Positions 19,261-28,690 of a stretch of 64,000 nucleotides of DNA are shown here, piece by piece; positions within the stretch are counted from its first letter, which is position 1; every line of letters starts with the position of its first letter. A program made the translations under genes and the position numbers. The stretch covers positions 1 to 64,000 of the forward strand of contig NZ_OU907312.1 of assembly GCF_918320885.1 (NCBI RefSeq), in the 5' to 3' direction. The DNA is from an unidentified bacterial endosymbiont. Its GTDB lineage: Bacteria; Pseudomonadota; Gammaproteobacteria; Enterobacterales; G038960095. The notes under the pieces are model-generated. The model was not told the DNA's origin, ran no database searches, and was given only the letters and a program-made list of their open reading frames with translations.

Positions 19261-19289
19261 TTGCTATTTATAAGGCCATCTGCTATTTA
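19261..19289 (+). promoter_or_regulatory. Putative extended -10 promoter for dksA with a direct repeat
   Basis: TTGCTA (19261-19266), 17 bases, then TATTTA (19284-19289) preceded by TGC, an extended -10. The box falls within a direct repeat: TGCTATTTATAAGGCC at 19262-19277 recurs with one inserted base at 19281-19297. Confidence 0.4.
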
Positions 19290-19335
19290 TAACGGCCGAA
19301 TTTTATTCGATGAGTAATCCTATCGGGAGGCCCCT

Positions 19336-19788
19336 ATGACAGACAACCCCACGAGCAAACCCGCCTTGGGCTTGCTCGCTCAGGCTAGTTTACAAGCCTA
19401 TCAAGCGAGCCCGGGAGAAAGTTATATGAATGAGGCTCAGTTGCTCCACTTTAAAAAGATCCTGGAAGCGTGGCATCAACAACTCCGTGCCGAAGTGGAT
19501 CGCACGGTCATTTATATGCAAGATGAGGCGGCTAACTTTCCAGATCCCACCGATCGAGCCACTCAGGAAGAGGAATTTAGCCTAGAACTACGCAACCGTG
19601 ATCGCGAACGCAAATTGATTAAAAAAATTGAACGGACGTTATTAACCATTGAAAGCCAAGATTTTGGCTACTGTACTGCCTGCGGTATAGAAATTGGCAT
19701 CCGCCGTCTAGAGGCTAGACCCACCGCTGATCTCTGTATCGATTGTAAAACCTTGGCAGAGATCCGAGAAAAACAGCTGACCGGTTAA
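19336..19788 (+). CDS. dksA: RNA polymerase-binding transcription factor DksA
   Basis: DksA enters the RNA polymerase secondary channel and works with ppGpp in the stringent response. It has 150 aa (E. coli 151). The coiled-coil tip carries DPTDRA, with the two aspartates and alanine needed for activity. Four zinc cysteines are present in two CxxC pairs (about residues 113/116 and 134/137). The C-terminus [15 protein letters not shown] is almost identical to E. coli. GGGAGG precedes the ATG. In E. coli gluQ and pcnB follow; here gluQ is missing and pcnB comes next. Confidence 0.97.
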   Translation: MTDNPTSKPALGLLAQASLQAYQASPGESYMNEAQLLHFKKILEAWHQQLRAEVDRTVIYMQDEAANFPDPTDRATQEEEFSLELRNRDRERKLIKKIERTLLTIESQDFGYCTACGIEIGIRRLEARPTADLCIDCKTLAEIREKQLTG

Positions 19789-19960
19789 AATCACCTGCTC
19801 TCGTGAGTGATAGCGGTTCTAGGCTGCAGGGCTACAGTCGATCAATAGAGATAACCACTGCAGAAAGTAGGGCTCAGGCAGTTCTCAAAAAGAGAACACT
19901 GCGCTATGATGCTTAGCCTGAATAATCCTCTCTTGATAGTTGAGAATAGTGAGATCACGC

Positions 19961-21364
19961 ATTTTTACTTGCTTAACCCGTTTTTTTAGCCAATTCTGGC
20001 CAGGAGCGGTCATGGATAAGGCTCTTCCAGCAGCCAGGGCCCTAGAAGTCATTACCCCGCGCGCGCAACATTCGATCTCTCGACAACAGATCCAACCCAA
20101 TGCGCTTAAAGTGCTCTATCGGCTGCATCAGTCTGGCTATCAGGCCTATTTGGTCGGCGGTGGCGTTAGGGATCTGTTGCTAGGACAGCAACCTAAAGAT
20201 TTTGATATCACGACTGATGCTACCCCAGACCAGGTGCGGCAACTGTTTAATAACTGCCGGCTGGTTGGTCGTCGCTTTCGTTTAGCCCATGTACTGTTTG
20301 GACGCGATAGGGTAGAAGTGGCCACTTTTCGAGCCCACCATACCACAGCGAATGAGCACAATGCCCAGCAGAATGAGCAGGGACGGTTATTGCGCGACAA
20401 TGTCTACGGCACCATTGAGGAAGATGCTCAGCGACGCGATTTTACCATCAATAGCCTCTACTATAATATTGCTGATTTCACCGTACATGATTATACCGGC
20501 GGTTTGAAAGATTTACGGCAGGGGGTGATCCGCTTGATCGGCGATGCCGAAAGCCGCTACCGTGAAGATCCCGTGAGAATGCTAAGAGCAGTGCGTTTTG
20601 CTGCTAAACTGCAGATGCCAATCAGCGAGTGCACGGCCAAGCCGATCCAGAACTTAGCCCCCTTACTGTTAGAAATCCCAGCCGCACGACTGTTCGAAGA
20701 GAGTTTAAAGTTACTACAGAGTGGCTGTGGGTACGCTACTTACCGGCTGCTCGAGCACTATCACCTGTTCACACCACTATTCCCCTCCATGGCCCCTACG
20801 CTGAATGGTCCGTATGCTCATCAGCTCAAGCAGATGTTACAACAGGCGCTACAAAGCTGTGATCAACGTCTAGCAACGGGTAAAACTGTGAATCCCGCTT
20901 TTCTATTTGCCGCCCTGCTCTGGTATCCACTATTAACTCAGGTGGAACAGCAACCGGTGAGTGATGGGGTGAACCGCTACACTCTGTTTATGCAGGAAGC
21001 CTCGAAAATCTTAGCGACTCAATGTCGCAGCTTGGCTATCCCACGCCGTTTTACTATCGCTATGCGTGAAATCTGGCAGTTGCAGCAGCGATTGCCGCGC
21101 TGTCAAACTGCCCGAGCCCAGAAGCTGCAGCTTCATCCAAAGTTTCGGGCGGCCTTTGATCTATTAGCTTTCCGGGCGGCTATTGAAGGAGGCCCGCTGA
21201 TCCCGCTCGTCGCGTGGTGGCAGGAGTTCCAACAACAGCATCCTCAAACTCACACCCAGCAGCCACGGGCACGGGATAACGACCCTTCAGCCAAACGTCC
21301 ACGGACGCGCCGGCGGCGCCACACCCCACACACCGATGATCCGCAGTTACATCGCCATCGGTAG
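19961..21364 (+). CDS. pcnB: Poly(A) polymerase I (AUU start)
   Basis: PcnB adds poly(A) tails that mark RNAs for decay and controls ColE1-type plasmid copy number. Family segments: GGGVRDLLLGQQPKDFDITTDA with the catalytic DxD, RRDFTINSLYY, REDPVRMLRAVRFAAKL, RLFEESLKLLQ, and a basic C-terminus. E. coli pcnB starts at a non-standard AUU, and an ATT here (19961) begins IFTCLTRFFS, aligned with E. coli MFTRVANFC. This start gives 467 aa (E. coli 465) and puts the DxD at residues 80 and 82, the E. coli numbering. Standard alternatives are TTG 19940, GTG 19952 and ATG 20012. The end overlaps folK by 29 bp. Confidence 0.93.
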   Translation: MFTCLTRFFSQFWPGAVMDKALPAARALEVITPRAQHSISRQQIQPNALKVLYRLHQSGYQAYLVGGGVRDLLLGQQPKDFDITTDATPDQVRQLFNNCRLVGRRFRLAHVLFGRDRVEVATFRAHHTTANEHNAQQNEQGRLLRDNVYGTIEEDAQRRDFTINSLYYNIADFTVHDYTGGLKDLRQGVIRLIGDAESRYREDPVRMLRAVRFAAKLQMPISECTAKPIQNLAPLLLEIPAARLFEESLKLLQSGCGYATYRLLEHYHLFTPLFPSMAPTLNGPYAHQLKQMLQQALQSCDQRLATGKTVNPAFLFAALLWYPLLTQVEQQPVSDGVNRYTLFMQEASKILATQCRSLAIPRRFTIAMREIWQLQQRLPRCQTARAQKLQLHPKFRAAFDLLAFRAAIEGGPLIPLVAWWQEFQQQHPQTHTQQPRARDNDPSAKRPRTRRRRHTPHTDDPQLHRHR

Positions 21365-21818
21365 CAATTTAGCTAATCCTGTTCAGCAAGCGCAACAAGC
21401 ACTGACGGCATTAGCCCAACTGCCGCAATGCCAGTTACTGGCCTGCTCTCGCTTCTACCGCTCCCCCCCCTTTGGCCCGCCCTATGACCAAGCGGACTAT
21501 CTCAATGCGGTAGTCGCGCTGGAAACCAGCCTGCTACCGTTGATGTTGCTCGAGGCGCTACAGACTATTGAACAGCAGCAAGGGCGGCAACGCACAGCGC
21601 AACGTTGGGGAGCCCGAACACTTGATCTGGATCTGTTACTCTATGGGAATCAGCAACAACAAAACCCTCAGCTACACCTGCCGCACCCAGGCCTTAGGGA
21701 ACGCCCTTTCGTTCTCTATCCCTTAGCAGAAATCGCACCAGCCCTGATCTTGCCAGATGGGACACCCTTAACTCAGTTACTACAGCAGATTAGCGATGAT
21801 AGCTTAACCCTGTATTAA
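21336..21818 (+). CDS. folK: 2-amino-4-hydroxy-6-hydroxymethyldihydropteridine pyrophosphokinase
   Basis: HPPK transfers pyrophosphate from ATP to the pterin alcohol in folate synthesis. It has 160 aa (E. coli 159). Signatures: YIAIGSNLANP at the start, RFYRSPPFGP, and the HPPK motif RWGARTLDLDLLLYG with the metal-binding DLD. It overlaps the end of pcnB, as this pair is coupled in enteric bacteria, and is probably translated from the same mRNA. Confidence 0.96.
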   Translation: MIRSYIAIGSNLANPVQQAQQALTALAQLPQCQLLACSRFYRSPPFGPPYDQADYLNAVVALETSLLPLMLLEALQTIEQQQGRQRTAQRWGARTLDLDLLLYGNQQQQNPQLHLPHPGLRERPFVLYPLAEIAPALILPDGTPLTQLLQQISDDSLTLY

Positions 21819-21851
21819 AAAGGGCGACTCAAGCTATCAAGCTGTCTGGAC

Positions 21852-22613
21852 TCAACTACGCAACCCCTGGCCACGCTCTAGCAGACCCCAAGCCCAGCCA
21901 TACAGTAAGATCACAAGCCCCCCCTGCACAGCAAAACAGTGGCTTAGCGGCACGTCAAGAATGCCTAAAAAGCCATAACGGATGGCATTGACCATATAGA
22001 CAATCGGGTTGAATTTCGAGAGGGTTTGCCAGTGGGAAGGGAGTCGTAAAAGCGAATAGAAAATCCCACTCAAATAGGTCAGCGGCGTTAAAATAAGTGT
22101 GGGAACAATATTAATATCATCAAAATTGTTAGCATAGAGGGCATTGATCAACCCACCCAGCGAGCAGATTATCGCCGTCAACAGCAGCGTGGTGCCGACA
22201 ACCCAACCAGCATGCAGCTGCCAAGGGATCCAAGGCTGTGCTATCAAAGCGACCAATAAACCGACCACCAACCCTCGTACGAGGCCGCCACTCACATAGC
22301 CCACAATGATCACAGCATTCGGTACTGGGGCGATCAATAGCTCTTCAATGGAGTGATTAAATTTTGCACCAAAAAACGACGAGACTACATTGCCATAAGC
22401 ATTGGTAATCACCGACATCATGATCAATCCGGGAACAATAAACTGTAGATAGCTAACACCCTGGATCAAACCTAACTGTTGACCTATAAAGCGACCAAAA
22501 ATAAGAAAATAGAGGCTCATACTGATGATTGGTGGCACCAGGGTCTGCATCCAGATGCGGGTGAAACGGATGATCTCTTTGCGTAGAATGCTCTGTAAGG
22601 CTACTCCGTACAT
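21852..22613 (-). CDS. yadH: ABC-2 type exporter permease (YadH-like)
   Basis: A 253-aa inner-membrane permease with about six hydrophobic segments and the ABC-2 signature region (LTPLTYLSGIFYSL, FNPIVYMVNAIRYG). It is collinear with E. coli YadH (256 aa). Its ATPase partner is encoded directly upstream with a 13-bp overlap, so the two are translationally coupled. The substrate of YadGH is unknown. It converges with folK. Confidence 0.92.
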   Translation of the reverse strand: MYGVALQSILRKEIIRFTRIWMQTLVPPIISMSLYFLIFGRFIGQQLGLIQGVSYLQFIVPGLIMMSVITNAYGNVVSSFFGAKFNHSIEELLIAPVPNAVIIVGYVSGGLVRGLVVGLLVALIAQPWIPWQLHAGWVVGTTLLLTAIICSLGGLINALYANNFDDINIVPTLILTPLTYLSGIFYSLLRLPSHWQTLSKFNPIVYMVNAIRYGFLGILDVPLSHCFAVQGGLVILLYGWAWGLLERGQGLRS

Positions 22614-23536
22614 GCTCCCTCCTGTGGTTGACCATTATCGAGGCGTGCTAGTAATAGCTGTTCTAAACGGTTACGCTGATTGCGCAAACTCAATACGGTG
22701 ATCTGCTGCTGGGTCAGTTGCTGAAACAAAGGATTCAACCCCTGTTCACGGGCTACCGTCACCTCCAAGGTTACAGAATCATGCCAGCAGTGGCGGTAAC
22801 CCTCGATCGACCGTGGTTGAGCGGAGGGTTTGAGATTTAAAATGAACGTTTCACTGTCCAGCTGGGTCAGCAACTGCTGCATCGTACTGTGGGCGATGAT
22901 CTGCCCCTGCTGCATGATGGCCAGGTGACGACAGAGCTGTTCAGCCTCTTCCAGATAGTGGGTCGTTAAAATAATGGTGACCCCTTGAGCATTAAGAGTT
23001 TTCAGAAAATCCCACATCAGATGACGCTGCTCAACATCAACCCCCGCGCTGGGTTCATCCAGGATCAACAGTTGAGGCTGATGAATCAGCGCACGAGCGA
23101 TCATCAAACGGCGCTTCATCCCGCCGGAGAGCGCTCGAGCCTGCTGATGTCGTTTATCCCACAGCTGCAAGCGCTGCAGAATCGGCTCCGATCGCCGGCA
23201 TGCCTGAACATAGGGGACCCCATAATAGCCCGCCTGAGTATTGACAATCTGGCTGACCGTTTCAAAAGTGTTAAAATTAAACTCCTGAGGGACTAAGCCT
23301 AATTGCCGTTTTACGCCCATGCGATCGCGGTCTAAATCATGACCGAATACTGAGACCGATCCGCTCGTTTTATTGACCAATGAGCTGATGATACCAATGA
23401 TCGTAGATTTTCCGGCGCCATTAGGCCCTAATAGCGCGAAGAAATCACCCGGTGCTACCTGAAGATCAACCGCCTGTAGCGCGATAACACCATTGGCATA
23501 GACCTTACTCAGCTGTTGTAATCGCAAAGCCGTCAC
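22601..23536 (-). CDS. yadG: ABC exporter ATP-binding protein (YadG-like)
   Basis: A 311-aa ABC ATPase (E. coli YadG about 308). Walker A GPNGAGKST (near residue 37), Q-loop VPQEF, signature ALSGGMKRRLMIARAL, Walker B LLILDEPSAGVD and switch histidine TTHYLEE are all intact. It energises the YadH permease encoded next to it. In E. coli yadGH lies beside can and hpt; here can is missing and hpt follows on the same strand. Confidence 0.93.
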   Translation of the reverse strand: MTALRLQQLSKVYANGVIALQAVDLQVAPGDFFALLGPNGAGKSTIIGIISSLVNKTSGSVSVFGHDLDRDRMGVKRQLGLVPQEFNFNTFETVSQIVNTQAGYYGVPYVQACRRSEPILQRLQLWDKRHQQARALSGGMKRRLMIARALIHQPQLLILDEPSAGVDVEQRHLMWDFLKTLNAQGVTIILTTHYLEEAEQLCRHLAIMQQGQIIAHSTMQQLLTQLDSETFILNLKPSAQPRSIEGYRHCWHDSVTLEVTVAREQGLNPLFQQLTQQQITVLSLRNQRNRLEQLLLARLDNGQPQEGACTE

Positions 23537-23581
23537 TATAGGGTCACTCCTTCTGGCCAGAAACCGGCAGCTGCTGACTGG

Positions 23582-24142
23582 TTACCCACCAATCCCGCTC
23601 TCTTGAGAGCTGATGTCTGGTGGCAGCACTCCAATAAAGTCTAAATGACGATACTGTTGGGCATAATCCAGGCCATAACCTGCCACAAAGTGATCGGGAA
23701 TAGTAAATCCGCACCACTGAACGTCAACTTCCACCAATCGCCGTGACGGTTTATCGAGCAGTGCACAGATCGCCAGTGATTTGGGGGATCGCTGCTGTAA
23801 CAGCGCTTGAATTTGACTCAATGTGCGACCGCTATCCACAATATCCTCAACGATCAACAGATCCTTATTAGCTACTTCGCTCTCTAGATCTTTTAATAAC
23901 CGCACCTGACCGCTGCTTTGAGTCTGCTGACCGTAACTAGTCGCCATGATAAAATCTATCTCATGCGGGAGGGCAATGTGACGGCAGAGATCGGCCATAA
24001 ACATAAAAGAGCCCCGCAATAACCCGACGAGCAGTAAAGCTTCACTGGCTTGATAATGTGCCGTCAAGGTAGCACCCAATTGAGCTACCCGTTGTTGAAT
24101 CGTTGCAGCACTGATCAATACCTGAAGGGGTGGTTGCAGCAT
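23582..24142 (-). CDS. hpt: Hypoxanthine phosphoribosyltransferase
   Basis: Salvages hypoxanthine (and less well guanine) to the nucleotide using PRPP. It has 186 aa (E. coli 178). The PRPP-binding motif LLIVEDIVDSGRT, the LLRGSFMFMADLCR loop and the base-binding C-terminal part (FVAGYGLDYAQQYRHL) are present. It lies 9 bp after the lysS stop codon on the same strand, so it may be expressed with lysS. Confidence 0.95.
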   Translation of the reverse strand: MLQPPLQVLISAATIQQRVAQLGATLTAHYQASEALLLVGLLRGSFMFMADLCRHIALPHEIDFIMATSYGQQTQSSGQVRLLKDLESEVANKDLLIVEDIVDSGRTLSQIQALLQQRSPKSLAICALLDKPSRRLVEVDVQWCGFTIPDHFVAGYGLDYAQQYRHLDFIGVLPPDISSQESGIGG

Positions 24143-24151
24143 GAGGAGCCC

Positions 24152-25666
24152 TCACAATGGCCGTAGAATAGGGAATAGGATAACATCCCGAATGGTATGA
24201 CAATTCGTCAGTAACATCACTAAACGATCGATGCCAATGCCTTCTCCTGCCGTCGGCGGTAACCCATGCTCCAAGGCAGTAATATAGTCAGCATCATAGC
24301 ACATGGCCTCGATATCACCGCCGGCCCGCTGAGCCACTTGCGCTTGAAAGCGGGCAGCTTGATCTTCCGGATCATTCAGTTCAGAAAAGCCATTGGCCAC
24401 CTCTCGCCCTGCAATAAAAAGCTCGAAACGATCAGTCACCAGCGGATTATCATCACGCCGTCGTGCCAATGGCGAAACCTCTGCAGGATAGTCGGTGATA
24501 AAGGTCGGTTGTATCAATTGGGATTCCACAGTGGCTTCAAAAATCTCACACTGTAATCGTCCGATCCCCCACTGCTCCTGGACGACAATGCCCAATGCTT
24601 GAGCCATCTGGCGACAGCGCGATGGATCCTGGAGTTCAGTACGAGTGATGGCTGGATGATAATGAGCAATGGCATGCTGTAAACTCATACAGGCAAAGGG
24701 CTCACTAAAATCCAAGCACGCTTCACCATACTGCACCTGGGTGGTACCTAAGATCTGTTCGGTGACAAAACGAAAAAGCTGTTCCGTCAGCTGCATCAAA
24801 TCCCGATAATCAGCATAGGCCATATAGAATTCTAACATCGTGAATTCTGGGTTGTGACGGGTGGATAACCCCTCATTGCGGAAGTTGCGATTCAGTTCAA
24901 AGACCCGCTCAAAACCACCGACCACCAGCCGTTTCAGATAAAGCTCTGGCGCCACTCGTAAGTAGAGATCAAGATCAAGTGCATTATGGTGAGTGATAAA
25001 GGGTCGAGCGGCCGCACCGCCTGGCAGCGGCTGCATCATCGGTGTCTCCACTTCCATAAATTGCTGCTGGGTTAAAAATTGACGGATGGCAGCGATGACT
25101 TGCGAACGCAACCGAAAAACCTGTCGTGAAGTGGGGTTGGTAATGAGATCTAAGTAGCGTTGCCGATAACAGCGCTCCTGATCACTTAATCCATGATACT
25201 TATCGGGCAGCGGCCGCAAAGCTTTGGTTAATAACACGAGTTCGTGACAAGTGACCGTCAACTCACCCGTTTTGGTTTTAAAGAGCGTCCCACAGGCGCC
25301 GATAATATCGCCCAGATCCCACTGTTTAAACTGCTCCTCGAAAAACGAGGCTGGTAGCTGATCCCGCGTCACATAGAGCTGTAGTACGCCACTCACATCT
25401 TGCAGGGTGACAAAGGCCGCTTTGCCCATCAGCCGTCGAGTCATCAGTCGTCCAGCCACTTTAACCGAGCGGTTGAGTGCTTTTAAGGCTGCCTCCTCTT
25501 GTGCTCCGTACTGGCACTGCAGATCGGCTGCATAGGCGTCCTTGCGAAAGCTGTTAGGAAAGGGGATCCCTTGCTGGCGCAGCCTTGCCAGCTTTGCTTG
25601 ACGGATCTCCCGCTCGCTCGGCCGAGGGGGCTCTGCTGAAGCGGCGGTGGGGTGTACTTTAGTCAT
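24152..25666 (-). CDS. lysS: Lysine--tRNA ligase (class II)
   Basis: Charges tRNA-Lys. It has 504 aa (E. coli LysS 505). An N-terminal OB-fold anticodon-binding domain ([18 protein letters not shown]) precedes the catalytic core with motif 2 ([20 protein letters not shown]) and motif 3 ([14 protein letters not shown]). The start lies 3 bp after the prfB stop, the same prfB-lysS operon as in E. coli. Confidence 0.96.
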   Translation of the reverse strand: MTKVHPTAASAEPPRPSEREIRQAKLARLRQQGIPFPNSFRKDAYAADLQCQYGAQEEAALKALNRSVKVAGRLMTRRLMGKAAFVTLQDVSGVLQLYVTRDQLPASFFEEQFKQWDLGDIIGACGTLFKTKTGELTVTCHELVLLTKALRPLPDKYHGLSDQERCYRQRYLDLITNPTSRQVFRLRSQVIAAIRQFLTQQQFMEVETPMMQPLPGGAAARPFITHHNALDLDLYLRVAPELYLKRLVVGGFERVFELNRNFRNEGLSTRHNPEFTMLEFYMAYADYRDLMQLTEQLFRFVTEQILGTTQVQYGEACLDFSEPFACMSLQHAIAHYHPAITRTELQDPSRCRQMAQALGIVVQEQWGIGRLQCEIFEATVESQLIQPTFITDYPAEVSPLARRRDDNPLVTDRFELFIAGREVANGFSELNDPEDQAARFQAQVAQRAGGDIEAMCYDADYITALEHGLPPTAGEGIGIDRLVMLLTNCHTIRDVILFPILRPL

Positions 25667-25669
25667 AGC

Positions 25670-26774
25670 CTATAGTCCTGCTTTTAAGCTCGCTTCAATA
25701 AAGCGGTCGAGATCGCCATCCAGCACCGCTTGGGTATTACGGGTTTCAATCCCGGTTCGTAAATCTTTAATGCGCGCATCATCTAAAATGTAAGAGCGGA
25801 TCTGACTGCCCCAGCCAATCTCTGCTTTACCCGCCTCGACTACTTGCTTCTCCGCATTTTTTTTCTGCAACGCCAACTCATAGAGCTTGGCTTTCAGCTG
25901 CCGCATACATTGATCGCGGTTTTTATGTTGTGAGCGATCATTTTGGCACTGCACGACGGTGTTGGTGGGAAGGTGGGTGATCCGTACCGCTGATTCGGTG
26001 CGGTTGACATGCTGCCCACCAGCACCTGAAGCCCGAAAAACATCGATCCGCAGCTCGGCGGGGTTGATGGTAATCGCCACATCATCGGCGACCTCGGGAT
26101 AGACAAAGGCCGCACCAAACGAGGTATGGCGACGCCCGCCGGCATCAAAGGGGCTTTTACGGACTAGGCGATGCACCCCCGTCTCGGTACGCAACCAGCC
26201 ATAAGCGTAAGGGCCCATGATTTTGACCGTGACCGATTTAAGACCCGCCACTTCACCGGGGCTACTATCGATCACTTCACTCTTAAAACCCTTAGCATCG
26301 ATCCAACGCAGATACATCCGCAGTAGCATCTCGGTCCAATCTTGTGCTTCTGTTCCCCCTGAGCCTGCTTGTAGATCGAGGTAGCAGTCTGCGCTATCTT
26401 CCGGCTTAGAAAACATACGATGAAACTCTAATTGTGCTAATTGTGCTTCGCTGGTCGCCAGCTCCTGCTGCAGCTCGTCCAATAGGGAGTGATCAGAGGA
26501 CTCTATCGCTAACAGCAACAGGCTCTCTAGATCACTCAGAGCTTGTGACAGGTGACTCATCGGATGCAGCACCTGCTCTAAGGCAACCCGTTCTTGTCCC
26601 AACTGGGTGGCGCGCTCCGGCTGCTGCCAGATCTCAGGCTGCTGTAGCTCTGCGAGCACCTCTTCTAGGCGATCCTGCTTATCGGCAACGTCAAAGATAC
26701 CCCCGAAGCGTGGAGAGGCGTACGCTGCTCTCCTGTAATCGCTGTTTGATAGGATTAATTTCAAAAGGCGTCAT
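25670..26774 (-). CDS. prfB: Peptide chain release factor 2, with programmed +1 frameshift
   Basis: RF2 ends translation at UGA and UAA. It is made from two frames. Frame 0 starts at ATG 26774 and encodes 27 residues ([11 protein letters not shown] up to STLRGYL) before an in-frame TGA at 26693-26691. A +1 shift there continues as [13 protein letters not shown] to the end, 367 aa in total (E. coli 365). SPF in RKSPFDAGG recognises the stop codon, and GGQ in [11 protein letters not shown] triggers peptide release. The E. coli N-terminus is MFEINPVNNR up to LRGYL. The single-frame reading from 26764 uses the wrong N-terminus. lysS follows 3 bp downstream. Confidence 0.97.
26690..26705 (-). promoter_or_regulatory. 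RF2 autoregulatory frameshift site
   Basis: On the minus strand the site reads CGGGGGTATCTTTGAC. GGGGG acts as an internal Shine-Dalgarno, CTT TGA C is the slippery stop, and slow UGA recognition when RF2 is scarce promotes the +1 shift. It differs from the E. coli site (AGGGGG) only at the first base. Confidence 0.95.
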
Positions 26775-26876
26775 GGCTGGTCAAAATTCTCGTAGTCCTG
26801 ATCGATCAGGAGGCTATGGTAGCGAATTTTATAGCGGGAATATAGCCCAGGCCTCCCGGGCTCTGAGTGATAGCCC

Positions 26877-28232
26877 TCACCACCACTGTGCCAAAAACAC
26901 CAAGAGGATTAACAGAGGGCAGACAAAACGTAAGTACCCAGGCCAAATTCTCCAAAATAGACTGTTTTCCACGTTGGGATAGCCCGAACGGATCTCTTGC
27001 AGCAGAGAGACGCGTTGCCACAACCAACCGACCAATAGGGCACCCGCTAATCCGACAATTGGTTGGATATAGTAGGTGGTCAAGGCCACAATGCCGTTAA
27101 ATAGCGGATTAAAATGGCTAATGATCGCCACACTGATCAGGCTGATCCCTAACGCGACCCAGCCGGTGGCTGAACGACGGCTGTAACCGCAGGTTTCAGT
27201 TAAACAGAGCACCGGGACCTCTAACATCGCGATGGCAGAAGTTAATGCTGCCATGATCATCAACCCGAAAAACAGGAGGGATAATCCAGAACCCAGCACC
27301 CCCAAGCGCTCAAACAGCGCTGGGAGCACTTCAAAGACCAGGGAGGTTTCGGAGAGCAATTGCTGCTGCTGATCATAAATCGTGATCCCTTGCCGCTGGG
27401 CGACAAACAGCGCTGGGATAACCAATAGTCCAGCCAGAAAAGCCACCAGGGTGTCAAAAAACACCACCTGGGCGGCTACCAGTGGGACATTCTCACTACG
27501 GGGTAAGTAGGAGCCATAAGTCATCATGGCACAGACCCCAATCGAGAGTGAAAAAAAAGCTTGGCCTAAAGCGCTGATCAGCAGCGGCGCATTGAGTAGA
27601 CGAGCACAATCTGGCACTAAGTAGATCTTCAATCCCGCCAGAGCACCCGGTTGCAGTACAATATAGCCACTCATCACCACCAAGAACAGAAACAGTAGCG
27701 GCATCAGGCGTGCTGAGCACTGTTCAATCCCTTGGGTAACCCCTTGCCTGATCACGCCGGCGGTCAATAGCATAAAGAGCGCCATCAACACCCCATCGCG
27801 CAGCGGTGAGGGGTGAATCAGCCAACCGGCAGCCTGTGAGCAGCCCAGTAGCCTAGCGATCGAGGAGAGTAGATAACCCAGCAGCCAACCAGAGACAATG
27901 GCATAAAAGCTTAAAATCAAGGAGACACCGAGGATCCCTATCACGCCGATCAAGCCAGCACTGGTGCGATAACCGCTGCCGCCTGCTGTGGCAGCAACCC
28001 GGCGTAAGGCAGTGAGTGGATTAGCCTGCCCATGGCGTCCAATCAGCAGCTCTGCGACTAATACCGGATAGCCCAGGATAAACACCAACAGCAGATAGGC
28101 CAGTAGAAAAGCGCCACCACCATTTTGCGCGACTTGCGTAGGAAACGCCCAAATATTCCCCAAACCAACTGCCGATCCGGCGGCCGCCAGCACAAAACCG
28201 CCTCGAGATTTAAATTGTGCACGAACGCCCAT
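26877..28232 (-). CDS. Sodium-dependent transporter, NSS/SNF family
   Basis: A 451-aa membrane protein of the neurotransmitter:sodium symporter family (bacterial YhdH-like group; substrates are usually amino acids). TM1 carries the family signature GSAVGLGNIWAFPTQVAQNGGGAF. About eleven to twelve hydrophobic segments follow, with GQAFFSLSIGVCAMMTYGSY in the TM6 region. Substrate not predictable. It stands between prfB and recJ, which are adjacent in E. coli, so together with the protease gene next to it, it marks a rearranged or inserted segment. Confidence 0.88.
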   Translation of the reverse strand: MGVRAQFKSRGGFVLAAAGSAVGLGNIWAFPTQVAQNGGGAFLLAYLLLVFILGYPVLVAELLIGRHGQANPLTALRRVAATAGGSGYRTSAGLIGVIGILGVSLILSFYAIVSGWLLGYLLSSIARLLGCSQAAGWLIHPSPLRDGVLMALFMLLTAGVIRQGVTQGIEQCSARLMPLLFLFLVVMSGYIVLQPGALAGLKIYLVPDCARLLNAPLLISALGQAFFSLSIGVCAMMTYGSYLPRSENVPLVAAQVVFFDTLVAFLAGLLVIPALFVAQRQGITIYDQQQQLLSETSLVFEVLPALFERLGVLGSGLSLLFFGLMIMAALTSAIAMLEVPVLCLTETCGYSRRSATGWVALGISLISVAIISHFNPLFNGIVALTTYYIQPIVGLAGALLVGWLWQRVSLLQEIRSGYPNVENSLFWRIWPGYLRFVCPLLILLVFLAQWW

Positions 28233-28690
28233 CGACTACTCTAGCCCCCCTCAGCGCGGTGTAAAAAGAGACCACTGCGTGAGATTCAGCGATCCCACGA
28301 CGAAAAAACCGAACCAGCCCCCAATAGGCTGGCGACAATTCTACTGTCCTACTGACCGAACCGCCAGAGGGTCCCGGACCATAAACCCTATTATTTTCTG
28401 GAAACTGGCACACTGGCTGAGGCGAATGAATCGTCAGCCTCTCCGGGTAAAACAAACCACGCCGGCACGCCAAGTAAGATTAAAGCCTGCTGATAGCAAC
28501 CGAAAAAAAACCCACTATACCCAGAGTGTGGGTGGGCGTTTTTATGGCGACAGGCGCTATCCACCTGCCAAAACAATCCATGAAAAAATGATTGTTACCG
28601 ATATCGATAAATTTCACCATCAGTCATGATAACCCATGACCGTATTGTCTATATTTTGACAGAAACATTTAGAGATAAATATTATTTTTA
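28233..28690. other. About 460 bp without a recognised gene; contains a two-way hairpin
   Basis: Overlapping short frames on both strands have no recognisable similarity. Arms ACCCAC (28510-28515) and GTGGGT (28528-28533) form a hairpin flanked by eight T residues on the minus-strand side and GCGTTTTT on the plus side, so it could terminate in either direction. Composition shifts to AT-rich from about 28,580, where the protease gene region begins. Confidence 0.4.

Noticed and set aside
28391-28629. Short frames on both strands before the metalloprotease gene
   Set aside because: They overlap on opposite strands, span the two-way hairpin and show no recognisable domain.
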